NCBI GenBank assembly: GCA_021784595.1
Contig: JAJYHT010000034.1
Span: forward strand, 1-34,183
Direction: 5' to 3'
Source: Bacillota bacterium
GTDB taxonomy: Bacteria; Bacillota; Sulfobacillia; Sulfobacillales; Sulfobacillaceae
Length of the DNA stretch: 34,183 nt
In this document: positions 25,209-33,881 of the stretch, in pieces
How the letters are laid out: each line of letters begins with the position of its first letter
Numbering within the stretch: position 1 is the first letter of the stretch
Notes under the pieces: generated by a model
Database searches by the model: none
Seen by the model: the letters and a program-made list of their open reading frames with translations, nothing else
Told to the model about the DNA's origin: nothing
Translations under genes and position numbers: made by a program

Positions 25209-25977
25209 TCCCGACTGTTAACGGCCCACCAAAGAAATTGAGGAGCGTTCCACAAATATCTCCGCCAAAGTCTTCGTGGTTCAGACAGGAGGAGACGCCG
25301 TAACCATTCCAAGCGAGCACGCCGCCAAATTGAGGGAGCACGTCTCATGGTGCCTCCAAAATATTCTACAAATGCTCCCACGCCCATAGCTATTGGGCAT
25401 TGAGTATCTTTCTGATGGGAATTTATCCAAAAGTCTTGATAGGGCATGCCCAATGCAACAAATAGGATGCGCGTGCCGTGCATCACGATACGTTGAATGA
25501 CGTCAGGTGTGGGAATAGGATCATAACCATTGCAGCCTGTAATCTCAATTCCTGAATACTCTTTACGAGCGCGTTCGTTAGTAGCGATTAGCGCGGCTTC
25601 ATGTCTAGCATAGATAAAGACAGGACAATGCTGGAGAGCAGCCTCTTTAAGTACATGGGGAATGAAGTCGGTACCATTAAGGTTTGAAGAAATCGTTGCC
25701 GATGGAGTCTAGCTGCCAACGCTATGCCTACTTCATCGTTCCAGTTAATGGTTGTGGTTAATAGTTTTCGGTACCTATGGTCTTGAAGTATCTCGGTTAC
25801 AACATGAGCATTAACAAATACGAATTGATGAGGAATGAAGTCGGTAATGTGTTTCCGAATGAGCTCAATGGCACCAGAATAAGTAACATTCATAAGATGA
25901 AGGTTGTGAATTGATACCTTGGGGAATTTATTAGGGGATTCGGGTGGAACATAGCTGTTAATTCGGGGAGACAGCAT
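25199..25977 (-). pseudogene. WecG/TagA/CpsF family glycosyltransferase with one frameshift
   Basis: The first part, from the ATG at 25977 (AGGAGGTGAG upstream), reads VSIHNLHLMNVTYSGAIELI and FVFVNAHVVTEILQDHRY. Near 25678 the frame shifts and the expected sequence goes on: GTDFIPHVLKEAALQHCPVF, GYDPIP, RILFVALGMPYQDFWI, MGVGAFVEYFGGTMRRAP, and ends with WLRRLLLSEPRRLWRRYLW. The total of 779 bp is one base short of 260 codons, so a single missing base (probably an A in the codons for Leu-Asn) explains it. Family members add N-acetylmannosamine-type sugars to lipid-linked precursors. It may be a true pseudogene or a sequencing error. Confidence 0.85.
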
Positions 25978-26573
25978 GGACTCACCTCCTATGGAAAACT
26001 AATGGATGCCATGAAGTACATTCTAATGTTGACTTTAGGAAAGCTTTTTCAACAAGGGAGTCACCCCCAGGCGGTGAAGTGGGTTCTTCATCCCCCTCGT
26101 CCTCATAGATGAGAAACAGAAGAGAGAGTTGGTGCAAAATATTTTGAGATGCTTAGTGGAGAACGGTGTTATATCAAGGGATGAAAAGGATTTAGGGAGA
26201 GTCTTCTTCTGGATAATCGAAGACGATGGGTTACATGGCTGGTAACTAACTGGGTAAGTTGTACGAGTTACATCTCGGGATAAGAGGAGTTCTGCGCTTA
26301 GTCCCGCCATTTGGGATAAGCGGAAATTCTGAAATGCTCCGCGAATTCAGGAACCTCTACCAGGACTCCTCGCGAATGATGTGGCAGAGTGACATTATCC
26401 GGGGGAAGCCCCAGGGTATCGATTAGTGACAATAACAGTTTCACCCTAAAAGGTCGATAGCAAATGGCTGTAATAGTCGACTAGAATGGAAATGAGACTC
26501 TAAAGAAGTGCGGCACCAAGAAGGGCGGGAAAGATCGCTTCAGACCAGTGTTTAGGAAGATTGGAGGAAAGTC
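25978..26573 (+). other. Gap between diverging glycosyltransferase genes
   Basis: About 600 bp without a recognisable gene. Short frames exist on the minus strand (for example 26310-26035) but show low-complexity, serine-rich translations with no family resemblance. The region is relatively AT-rich and may hold eroded coding DNA and the two divergent promoters. Confidence 0.4.
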
Positions 26574-27548
26574 GTGACAGAAGTTACCATTGCTGTGTGT
26601 ACCGCTAATCGTCCCACTTTGTTGTCCAAACTACTATCAAGCTTGCGCGAGCAAACATATAGTCACAACCTTTTCGAGATTCTGATTATAGATAATGGGA
26701 CAGATAAGCAAACTGAATCGGTGGTTAGGTTACACGTGCCGTTGACAGATATTACCACTCGCTATGTTCATTTAACTCGACCTTCGCTATCGATGGCTCG
26801 CAATTGCGCAATTGACATATTTCAAGGAGATATATTGGTGTTTTTAGATGATGACGTCTATACTGACCCGACATGGTTGGAAATTATGATGAGAGCGTGG
26901 AAAGATTTCCCTACCCGGATGATAGGAGCTGTAGGGGGCAAAATTCTTCCCGACTGGGCGATTGATCCTGGAGTCTTCAATGATCGTCGGTTTTGGTGGC
27001 TTTTCTCATTATTGGATTATCATCGGTCACTAACTGTTATGAAACCTCCCATGTTGCCCTTTGGGGCAAACTTTGCACTTTCTCGACAAGCGGTTGAAGC
27101 CGTCGGTTACTTTGATGAAAGCTTAGGTCGGAGAGGAAAAACATTGCTATCCGGTGAAGAAATGAAATATCTAAACCAGGTAAGAAAAGAAGGGTACGAT
27201 ATTGTCTACACTCCTCATGCAGTGGTACATCACCGAGTGGAGGAAGAGAGATTGAATATAAAATGGGTGTTGAAGCGGTCCCTTTGGGAAGGAATTACCT
27301 TGTATGTGATATCGGTCCATTCTTTGGCCAAAACAAGGCGTTGGCTGCGCACCTTTCATAAAGCTATTGAAATGGTTGGTTATGGGATACTTGCATGGGC
27401 TGTTCCGGCAACTAAATTTCAACGCCTACACTGGAAAATTCAGTGGTATATTCGGTGGGGGTTTTTAACGGCAAAGAGAACATTAGGTGGCGAGTTAAAA
27501 CATACCGCCACCGATTATGGCCCAGAGAAATTAGCAATTAAAAAATAG
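26574..27548 (+). CDS. Family 2 glycosyltransferase
   Basis: A 324-residue GT-A fold glycosyltransferase. N-terminal VTIAVCTANRPTLLSKLLSS and ILIIDNGTD form the nucleotide-sugar site; FLDDDVY (around residues 95-101) holds the metal-binding DxD; PFGANFALSR and SGEEMKYLNQVRKEGYDI carry the later acceptor/base region. The C-terminal third is basic and hydrophobic (VGYGILAWAVP) and may touch the membrane. It starts with GTG after TTGGAGG. Base use is more AT-rich than in the metabolic genes to the left. Likely role: a sugar transfer in surface polysaccharide synthesis. Confidence 0.9.
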   Translation: MTEVTIAVCTANRPTLLSKLLSSLREQTYSHNLFEILIIDNGTDKQTESVVRLHVPLTDITTRYVHLTRPSLSMARNCAIDIFQGDILVFLDDDVYTDPTWLEIMMRAWKDFPTRMIGAVGGKILPDWAIDPGVFNDRRFWWLFSLLDYHRSLTVMKPPMLPFGANFALSRQAVEAVGYFDESLGRRGKTLLSGEEMKYLNQVRKEGYDIVYTPHAVVHHRVEEERLNIKWVLKRSLWEGITLYVISVHSLAKTRRWLRTFHKAIEMVGYGILAWAVPATKFQRLHWKIQWYIRWGFLTAKRTLGGELKHTATDYGPEKLAIKK

Positions 27549-27577
27549 ATGTTCTATAACAACTCGGTGTAATGGAG

Positions 27578-28543
27578 TTAGTGCTCGTTTCGCGAAAAAT
27601 AGAGAAGGCCGACCGGTCCCTTAGGCACCACACGAATCAATTTGAATCCGCGAGCATTTAGTGTAAGAATCATGTTTTGGGGAGAACGGTGGTGGTATTC
27701 AATAATAATCGCATCCACTTGTTGAAGATCGTCGAAGGACAGGCTCAAATCATTTACGATATCAAATTCGCAACCCTCGCAGTCTAGTTTTAGAACGATA
27801 CGTTTGTCACGTCCTGAAATCCTTCGAACAATCGAAATTACTTCACCTAGACTGACCGTATCTACTTCTTCGGATTCACCTTGGATATTTTCATTGATTT
27901 CCATGAGAGGGCCAGATAACGTTGAGCTGAGACTTTCACAAGGATTGTAGCGTCCAAGTAATCTTTGCGATGAAGCACTCAAGCCGAAGCAATGACAAAA
28001 AATCATCTTTTCGAGATGATTACGTTGGATATTCTCCATTAATTGTTGAAAGGGTTGACTAAAGGGTTCGAATGCGTGAACCTCAGCTCCTTTCAGAGCA
28101 AAATATATTGCACTATCGCCGATATTTGCGCCGATGTCGATTACGATATGGTCGGCTACAGGAAATATCCCATACTCGTCCTCAAGAAAACGTTCGTATA
28201 TTACCATAAGATCTGACGCTAATGATTGTTGATGGACAACAAATTCCGCTTGTCCAGGAATTGTTAAAAGATAGCGACCATCTTGGTGTGGTTTGAGTAG
28301 CCATCCATATTCCTGCATAGCTAATAGTACGATTAAGGACCACAGTTGGTGAACATAAATAGTTAACTCAATACCCTGCCAACGGAGCAAGAGCTTGTCG
28401 TCATAGGTTAGAATTTGGCCACCCGAGCGCAAAAATTTGGCAACCGCGGCGAGTTGACGATATTTCAATGAATAACGAATCAATGTCCAGCTATGGGATA
28501 ACCGTGCGATGGACCACAATCGGGTTAATCGCTTAACAGTCAT
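27578..28543 (-). CDS. FkbM family methyltransferase
   Basis: A 321-residue protein with a C-terminal S-adenosylmethionine-dependent domain of the FkbM type: IVIDIGANIGDSAIYFALKG, VHAFEPFSQPFQQLMENIQ, VLKLDCEGCEFDIV and AIIIEYHHRSPQ. The N-terminal 130 residues are not recognised. The ATG at 28543 has AAAGGACGG upstream; the open frame to 28663 is not supported. It is convergent with the GT2 gene, ending 29 bp away. Such enzymes often O-methylate sugars in surface polysaccharides. Confidence 0.87.
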   Translation of the reverse strand: MTVKRLTRLWSIARLSHSWTLIRYSLKYRQLAAVAKFLRSGGQILTYDDKLLLRWQGIELTIYVHQLWSLIVLLAMQEYGWLLKPHQDGRYLLTIPGQAEFVVHQQSLASDLMVIYERFLEDEYGIFPVADHIVIDIGANIGDSAIYFALKGAEVHAFEPFSQPFQQLMENIQRNHLEKMIFCHCFGLSASSQRLLGRYNPCESLSSTLSGPLMEINENIQGESEEVDTVSLGEVISIVRRISGRDKRIVLKLDCEGCEFDIVNDLSLSFDDLQQVDAIIIEYHHRSPQNMILTLNARGFKLIRVVPKGPVGLLYFSRNEH

Positions 28544-29141
28544 ATCGTTCCGTCCTTTCTTAAATATACAGATTGAAATGAAGTAAATAGATCTTTTAAA
28601 CTCTGTTTCATAGTAGGAACGGTACTCCTGTTTGCCAATCCCCCGACACCGATGAGAATTCAAACAAATATCTCATGAAGTTGGTCATGTTAGAGGAAAA
28701 AATCACCTTCAAGGGGTGAGGCGCGCATAATTCTATCTGTGGCACTCTACCATTGTAAGATTCTTCAAGAAATCGCCTTGAATTATCGATCATCTTATGT
28801 GCGGATTGGATTAGGACTGGGGTTGCACTTTGTGATGCACTTGACACGACACCTAAAAGTGTCCACCAACATTGGCTGTTTGCGAACGGTCCCGCATTTA
28901 TAGCCCTTGAGGTGGTTTGGCAGGCACTGATTATTTGTGTACCGTTCATTCTCGAAAGGATGGTCACCGTGATGGGCTACGGCAACGGAGCCTGGAGGAC
29001 GGTAGAATAACGACTAGTCCACGTAAACCGCCCGACGTAGTAACAGTTTGGTCCGGCGTGGACAAAACATGTTCCCAGACGAAAAATAGGGAATTATCTT
29101 CTAAATCGACGTGTACTCTTCGTGGAAAGAGGGAGGTCAGA
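28544..29141 (+). other. Gap before the GT4 gene
   Basis: About 600 bp between divergent genes. A 119-residue minus-strand frame (28967-28608) and the 5' extension of the GT4 frame are open but have no ribosome site and no family features. A small inverted repeat GACAC-CTAAAA-GTGTC is near 28847. I see no gene. Confidence 0.4.
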
Positions 29142-30293
29142 ATGATTATTGGCATTGACGGGAGGTCTTTGCTTCCACCGATTACTGGTATTGGTCGATA
29201 TCTGGAAAGTATTTTGGAGGTTTGGCCGGTTCCGGAGGATAAGATTTATATATATGTACCGAGAAGTCTTGCACTTCGGTTTTCGTTGCCTTGCTACGGA
29301 GGGGTAAAATCATCTACTGGGATGCCTCCACTTGTTTGGCGCGAGAGTCAACTTCCCAGGGCCATGATTAGGGATGGTGTCGATGTGTTCTGGGGGCCAC
29401 AATTCGTTCGGCCAGTCAGGAAGCTACCCATGGTATCGGTAGTGTCTGTTCATGATGCATTTTGGATGGAATCTTCGATCGGGGCGATGGGATTTAAGCG
29501 TTGGTTAGGCATGCGATTGTTCGTGCCAAAGTCTTTGGAATCGGCTACACGGGTAATTGTTTTAAGTGAAGAGGCTATGCATAAGTTGTCGCTTGGTAGT
29601 GGTAACTTAAACGCGAAACTGGTATACATTCCTCCACCTGTCATTGTCGGCCCCCGACGCCAAAGAACAAAATTTACTGACCGCGTAAAACTCCTGATGG
29701 TGAATACAATTGAGCCGCGTAAAAATGTTCCATTGGTTGCGCAAGTCGTACGAAATCTAAATCGCAGGAAAATTTGGGTGCAACTTGATATCGTTGGTCC
29801 ATGGGGCTGGGAGCATAATCGCTACCGGTCTCTCATTGCGCACTCCATGACGTCAGGAATTTATTACCATGGTTACGTGGATAACGAAAAGTTGAAGAGC
29901 TTTTATGAACAAACTGACTTTCTTATCAGTGCTTCACTTTATGAAGGAACAGGACTGCCTTATTTAGAGGCGTTGGGGGGAGGTGTGCCGGTGATTGCCT
30001 CCGATATCTCAGCCTCGCGTTACTTGGCCCAAACATTTCGTGCAGTAGCCATTATTTCATGTGATGGATCCGACGCGATTCAGACATGGACCGAGGGATT
30101 AGTGAAAATTTTGTCGGATAGAACTGAATGGCAGCAAAAAGCCGCAGACGAAGCAGAGCGGGTGGCCATGCGTTACGCGCCGAAATCAATTGCTTTGGCA
30201 ACACGGCAGATCCTCTATGAGGCATTTCAGACAAATTTCAGAAACAGCGGGAGTGATTTTGAGGATCTCGACGTGGGCAAAGTTTTGCGCTAG
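29142..30293 (+). CDS. Family 4 glycosyltransferase
   Basis: A 383-residue GT-B retaining glycosyltransferase. It starts MIIGIDGRSLLPPITGIGRY, the usual opening of mannosyl/rhamnosyltransferase-like GT4 proteins; VHDAFW and VIVLSEEAMHKL are in the N-terminal domain, LLMVNTIEPRKNVPLV marks the start of the C-terminal domain, and SLYEGTGLPYLEALGGGVPV is the donor-binding EX7E-type region. The ATG at 29142 follows GGGAGG. Upstream extension to 28917 is open but unlike the family. It is followed directly by a group II intron remnant. Confidence 0.9.
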   Translation: MIIGIDGRSLLPPITGIGRYLESILEVWPVPEDKIYIYVPRSLALRFSLPCYGGVKSSTGMPPLVWRESQLPRAMIRDGVDVFWGPQFVRPVRKLPMVSVVSVHDAFWMESSIGAMGFKRWLGMRLFVPKSLESATRVIVLSEEAMHKLSLGSGNLNAKLVYIPPPVIVGPRRQRTKFTDRVKLLMVNTIEPRKNVPLVAQVVRNLNRRKIWVQLDIVGPWGWEHNRYRSLIAHSMTSGIYYHGYVDNEKLKSFYEQTDFLISASLYEGTGLPYLEALGGGVPVIASDISASRYLAQTFRAVAIISCDGSDAIQTWTEGLVKILSDRTEWQQKAADEAERVAMRYAPKSIALATRQILYEAFQTNFRNSGSDFEDLDVGKVLR

Positions 30294-30321
30294 GTATGAA
30301 AAAAAGGGTATTCGTATTTTA

Positions 30322-30864
30322 GTGCGCTGCGAAGGCGCACGGTTTGGGAGCAAACCGTGGCCGAACTATGCAAGAGATGAGGGACGGCCCCTCGAAATCG
30401 CCTTGCAGGAGGAGATTTCAAACCACCGTCAGTGGCTGGGGCGAAAAGCCCTGGTCGTGAGCGTGCCGGGAAAAGGCCCCGCTAGACGGGGTCAGGTGTG
30501 TGCCCGGGAGCTGAACGTCAGTTAACTCCTGACGAGGTGTCCAAAGGATAGAGGCGTCATCGAAACCGGGGTCCTGAAATTACCCCGGGACAGGGTAGAG
30601 CGGGAACCTGTCTACTGGCTCCACGGTGGCCGACATGAAGGGGGCAGGACCTGGGCGCAGGCTCTGGCATGGAACGCAGGAACCTTCGCACGGTGGTTGA
30701 CCGTATCGCGCAGATGGTGGTCAAGTTGACCTTCGAGCCTGTGGTCGAACCCCACTTTCATCCCGACTCGTACGGGTATCGCCCCGGACGGTCGGCGCAT
30801 GATTGATGCATTGACATTGACCCAAACCCGCCAACGTTGTTGGCGGCATGATTGGCTGTTGGAG
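30322..30864 (+). mobile_element. Group II intron remnant with reverse transcriptase fragment
   Basis: The stretch begins with a GTGCG 5'-end motif at 30322 and contains stem-rich sequence resembling intron domains I to IV (for example paired GGGTCC...ACCCCGG, and GGAACGCAGGAACCTT, which resembles the conserved part before the encoded protein). At 30696 it enters the middle of an LtrA-type reverse transcriptase: VDRIAQMVVKLTFEPVVEP, HFHPDSYGYRPGRSAHD. A 4-base duplication at 30801-30807 creates a stop, then DALTLTQTRQRCWRHDWLLE continues in another frame. The protein's N-terminus and everything after residue LLE are missing. No domain V was found. It is a dead element. Confidence 0.75.
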
Positions 30865-31282
30865 GCTCACGGTGCTTTTGCTTGGACCGGACACCAGGCT
30901 GTTCTAGTGCGGCTTCCCAAGCGGTCTCGGCATGGCCATGTTGTCGGCTGCCTAAGCCATAGAGCATCCGTTCCAGCACCGTCTGCGTGGCCAGCGCCGG
31001 GTTCCGAAATTGATGGTACGTGTCTACGGAATTTCCTCTGCGCCATCGGCGGTCCGGCCCCGAGGATGGGTGACGGCGATTTTCCTATCCTCCCAAAAAA
31101 CACATGTGGCCAGCTTCGGTCCCGTGTCGGACTGGTTGACGCTTGGGATCATGCCGTCCTTTGGGCCCTGCTCACTGAACCACCTCCGCCGCCATCATCT
31201 GTTGCAAGACCTGCAGTCCCACCCGCAGCGAGAGAGCCAATAATCCGTCTTCCGCATCCTGGAGGATGTCCACCCACGGCAC
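30865..31282 (-). mobile_element. Mutator-type (IS256-like) transposase fragment
   Basis: Read on the minus strand, the N-terminal third of a mutator-type transposase is visible across frames: VDILQDAEDGLLALSLRVGL, VLQQMMAAEVVQ then a stop at 31174-31172, GPKGRHDPKRQPVRHGTEAG, FWEDRKIAVTHPRGRTADG, a shift at EIP, then VDTYHQFRNPALATQTVLER and MLYGLGSRQHGHAE, ending at SK-STVS. The rest of the transposase and its inverted repeat are gone. It abuts the intron fragment with no intervening bases at 30864/30865. IS family is inferred from pattern only. Confidence 0.7.
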
Positions 31283-31329
31283 CGGTCAGAGGCTGTTCGG
31301 GATGAGGCTTTTTCTTTATCCTGGTAGTC

Positions 31330-31397
31330 ACTAGCGATTCGTCCTATGATGGGGTCAACACTCTCTATTCAACCAGAGAGCCATCAGGATCGCTAGT
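31330..31397. repeat. Long imperfect inverted repeat
   Basis: ACTAGCGAT (31330-31338) pairs with ATCGCTAGT (31389-31397), and TGATGG (31347-31352) with CCATCA (31381-31386); inside lies a second stem CTCTCT (31361-31366) with AGAGAG (31375-31380). The whole folds into one bulged hairpin. It could be an IS end structure or a transcript hairpin. Confidence 0.5.
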
Positions 31398-31565
31398 TTC
31401 AATTTCCACGAAAATGGGGCATTCTCCATTCGAACCAACCCATTTTTGACAGAGGGATGGGATATTAGTTCAAATCGCTGCATCGTCTGCCGCGCCAATG
31501 GCGGCTAACATGCGGTTATTGGCCGTTGTTCCAGCAAAAGGACCGAAAGCCATTCGTTGACAATC

Positions 31566-31588
31566 ATATGTGATCAGTGATAACATAT
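31566..31588. promoter_or_regulatory. Inverted repeat upstream of the LuxR-type gene
   Basis: ATATGT (31566-31571) and ACATAT (31583-31588) flank GATCAGTGATA, about 80 bp before the LuxR start. A symmetric site in this place may be an operator for the regulator itself; no binding data exist. Confidence 0.35.
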
Positions 31589-31658
31589 AAGTCAGGCAAT
31601 TTGAGAATTCGGAGGATTAGTTCTGACCGACCATAGGTAATACGGAAGGTGATTAAAT

Positions 31659-32717
31659 ATGATGCCATATGGCTTCCGTGACCGTGATGATGTTGCACTT
31701 TCGCCCCTCGTAGCCGGTGTTCATAAAAGTCTGAAACGGGACACCTTGCCGGGGAATTATCTGAAATCGATTGGCAGATGGATTCATGGGCGTGGGTATG
31801 GTTTTTACGAGGTAGACCCCACAACCGGGATGCCTGGATCAATCCATGCTATTGGAGTCAGTCATGAATTTTTGGATATTTACGAAACGGTTCGCAATGA
31901 TGATCCGCTCTTGCAGCAAATACGGTCGAGCAATCGTCCATGCCTCATCAACCTCCCTGAAAAATCGGCAGATGTTACCTCAGACTTCCTTACTGTATTT
32001 CATGACGAGCGATTAGGCAGTTATATGTTGGGTCCGGTTGTGGTGGATCGCCAACTTGTGGCTACCCTTAACTTTGCGCGGGCACTCAATGATCCGCCCT
32101 TTACACGAACTGATTTAAGAAAGCTCCAGGTCGCTTGCTTGCATGTGTCCCGGGCATATGCGCTATGTCTGGATGCGGAGAAGACACGCAGGGAAAGGGA
32201 ATATTATAGGCAAGCCTTAGATGAAGCCCCCTATGCACTGTACTTAACCCGCCGGTCATCGGACGATAGTGAACAAATCCTTTTCAAAAACCGTCTGGCA
32301 GTACAAGCTGATGCGCGAGACTATGTGCCGGTGATGGTAGGCAAGGATGCGCGCGTAAATTATCAGGTTCGGGAGCCGGGAAACGAAACCGAGGTCAGCG
32401 TACGGTCGGTCAAGATTGACCATGATCATGAAATTTGGGCTCACTTTTTGGTGGAACAAGTCAATGCCAGATTATCTACCGAAGCTCAGTTATTTCTTAC
32501 TCGACGGGAAAAAGAATTGATTGAATGTCTGATTCAGGGCTTTGACAACAAAACCATCTCGAATATTTTGTGCATCAGTCCCCATACCGTCAAACAACAC
32601 TTCCGAAATTTATTCGATAAGTTTTCCGTGCATACGCGAACAGAGCTGGTGGCCCGCGTCCTCGCCGCGTCGCATCTGGATTCCATGGGAAAGCAACAAG
32701 ATACCCCAAACGGGTGA
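31659..32717 (+). CDS. LuxR-type transcriptional regulator
   Basis: A 352-residue regulator. The C-terminal LuxR helix-turn-helix is clear at about residues 280-337: LTRREKELIECLIQGFDNKT, ISPHTVKQHFRNLFDKF, with the usual TRRE and K-x-H-x-x-N-L-x-x-K pattern. The first 170 residues look like a GAF-type sensor (LINLPEKSADVTSDFLTVFH; LGPVVVDRQLVATLNFAR), then a middle segment (PYALYLTRR) resembles a short PAS-like linker. The signal is unknown. The ATG follows GGAAGGTG. It sits upstream of a flavin reductase-like gene and an MFS gene that it may control. Confidence 0.87.
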   Translation: MMPYGFRDRDDVALSPLVAGVHKSLKRDTLPGNYLKSIGRWIHGRGYGFYEVDPTTGMPGSIHAIGVSHEFLDIYETVRNDDPLLQQIRSSNRPCLINLPEKSADVTSDFLTVFHDERLGSYMLGPVVVDRQLVATLNFARALNDPPFTRTDLRKLQVACLHVSRAYALCLDAEKTRREREYYRQALDEAPYALYLTRRSSDDSEQILFKNRLAVQADARDYVPVMVGKDARVNYQVREPGNETEVSVRSVKIDHDHEIWAHFLVEQVNARLSTEAQLFLTRREKELIECLIQGFDNKTISNILCISPHTVKQHFRNLFDKFSVHTRTELVARVLAASHLDSMGKQQDTPNG

Positions 32718-32778
32718 TGCGAAGAGGGCGAATGCTTTCCTATACTGAAGCCACATTTCAATATAGGGAGATGGGCAC

Positions 32779-33252
32779 ATGGTACCGACGACGCCAGAGG
32801 AATTTAGACGTATTTTGGGTCGTTTTGCAACAGGCATTACTGTGGTGACGTCCCATGCCTTGGGAGGGTCTCACGGAATGACCGCGACATCATTCACCTC
32901 GGTGTCACTAGAGCCCCCTTTAGTGCTGGTGTGTGTGGACAAGACGGCAAATACCCACGATGTTTTGCTCAATGGCGAGCGGTTTCTTGTAAACATTTTG
33001 GCCTCGCGTTCTGACCACCGAGACACCTGCATTAATTTCGCTGGAAAAACCAAAGATTGGTCGCTCGCATCATGGACCGATACTCCTTGGGGTCCAAAGA
33101 TCGACCAGGCCGTTGCGGTGCTCGGTTGTCGCAAAACCAAAAGTTGGCCTGAAGGCGATCACACGATTTTTATCGGACGGGTGGAAGCTCTTGGAGGCTC
33201 ACCGGGTGAGCCCTTGGTCTATTACAACCGGGATTTCTGGCGCATTTCATAA
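32779..33252 (+). CDS. Flavin reductase-like (HpaC/DIM6 family) protein
   Basis: A 157-residue flavin-binding protein of the flavin reductase family that supplies reduced flavin to two-component monooxygenases. Typical segments are FRRILGRFATGITVVTS, GMTATSFTSVSLEPPLVLVC and RFLVNILASR, with a C-terminal DHTIFIGRVEALG. The ATG at 32779 follows AGGGAG. No partner oxygenase gene is in the window, though the acyl-CoA dehydrogenase-like protein at 18933 has a fold shared by some such oxygenases. It lies 61 bp after the LuxR gene. Confidence 0.88.
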   Translation: MVPTTPEEFRRILGRFATGITVVTSHALGGSHGMTATSFTSVSLEPPLVLVCVDKTANTHDVLLNGERFLVNILASRSDHRDTCINFAGKTKDWSLASWTDTPWGPKIDQAVAVLGCRKTKSWPEGDHTIFIGRVEALGGSPGEPLVYYNRDFWRIS

Positions 33253-33396
33253 CACAAGGGTGCAATACGAGGGGATGATGAGCACTGTTGGGCTGATTAT
33301 CCTGATATGATCGGAAACCTGTCTTTGAATCAACCAACCGATTGAATTGGTTGGTATGCCTCCGCCGGGGCTCCCCGGGCAAGTCGCTCATATCAT

Positions 33397-33440
33397 GACC
33401 GCCACCCAAATCGTGCCACTCCGTGCCGAGGGTGGCGGTC
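33397..33440 (+). terminator. Hairpin after the flavin reductase gene
   Basis: GACCGCCACCC (33397-33407) and GGGTGGCGGTC (33430-33440) form an 11-bp perfect stem with a 22-nt loop, about 145 bp past the stop. There is no T-run, so its role as a terminator is tentative. Confidence 0.45.
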
Positions 33441-33752
33441 TGCATGCCATGGCCGCATGGCCCAACACCGCCAGTAGAAGGCTATCAATATATCAATCCA
33501 CCCCACCGGCAAAAAGAGGGTAGGGCGTTATGCCGGAGTCCTCCTTTGACTTTGCCATTTAGATGTGGGGAAGTCCTTTTGTAATGTGCACAGTATGACC
33601 CCCCAGTAAAATGGCTGATGCCATCCGTATGCAATCAAGCCTGCGTGGCCTCCCTGCCAAGTATCTGCGGGGACTAACCCGCGACGGTTTTCAAAGGCTT
33701 TCTCGCCTTTTTCGGCCAATATCTCTGCAAACAGTTATAAGCCTGTAGAATA

Positions 33753-33795
33753 CCCCTTTTGGGGTATGTTGAATCAAATTGATAATTGATAAATT
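33753..33795 (+). promoter_or_regulatory. Palindrome and possible -10 box upstream of the MFS gene
   Basis: CCCC-TTTT-GGGG (33753-33764; 7-bp stem ATACCCC/GGGGTAT) followed 25 bp later by TAAATT (33790-33795). Motif and spacing match the region before the acyl-CoA dehydrogenase gene. On its own the TTTT-loop hairpin could also be a small terminator. Confidence 0.4.
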
Positions 33796-33881
33796 TTTCT
33801 GAATTAGCGGTGTCCCCTCTGCGTGGCATGCTAGCGTGCAATTCATAAGGGGAGTCCGTCTAGCAAAGGAGAGGATGCCAA

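Larger units (their letters stand above)
31283..31658 (+). other. Non-coding stretch between IS scar and LuxR gene
   Basis: No gene is supported in these 376 bp. It holds a long imperfect hairpin at 31330-31397 and an inverted repeat at 31566-31588, and supplies the GGAAGGTG ribosome site of the next gene. Confidence 0.5.
33253..33881 (+). other. Intergenic region before the MFS gene
   Basis: About 630 bp with several hairpins and no supported gene. ACCAACC/GGTTGGT (33333-33355) and an 11-bp stem at 33397-33440 are the main structures. A 63-residue minus frame (33719-33528) is open, but I cannot assign it to a family. The right end is AT-rich and holds the MFS promoter region. Confidence 0.45.

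Noticed and set aside
26035-26310. 91-residue minus-strand frame in the polysaccharide island
   Set aside because: Low-complexity translation rich in Ser and Leu, no ribosome site or family motif.
26400-26520. Possible IS21-type end sequence
   Set aside because: Only a vague likeness of the sequence around 26450; no matching second end or transposase seen.
28608-28967. 119-residue minus-strand frame upstream of the FkbM gene
   Set aside because: No recognisable domain and no ribosome site; could be eroded coding DNA but cannot be supported.
30190-30525. Plus-strand frame across the end of GT4 and the intron start
   Set aside because: Lies in intron RNA-type sequence and overlaps the GT4 gene; a shadow.
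33528-33719. 63-residue minus-strand frame before the MFS gene
   Set aside because: No ribosome site or homology that I can recognise.
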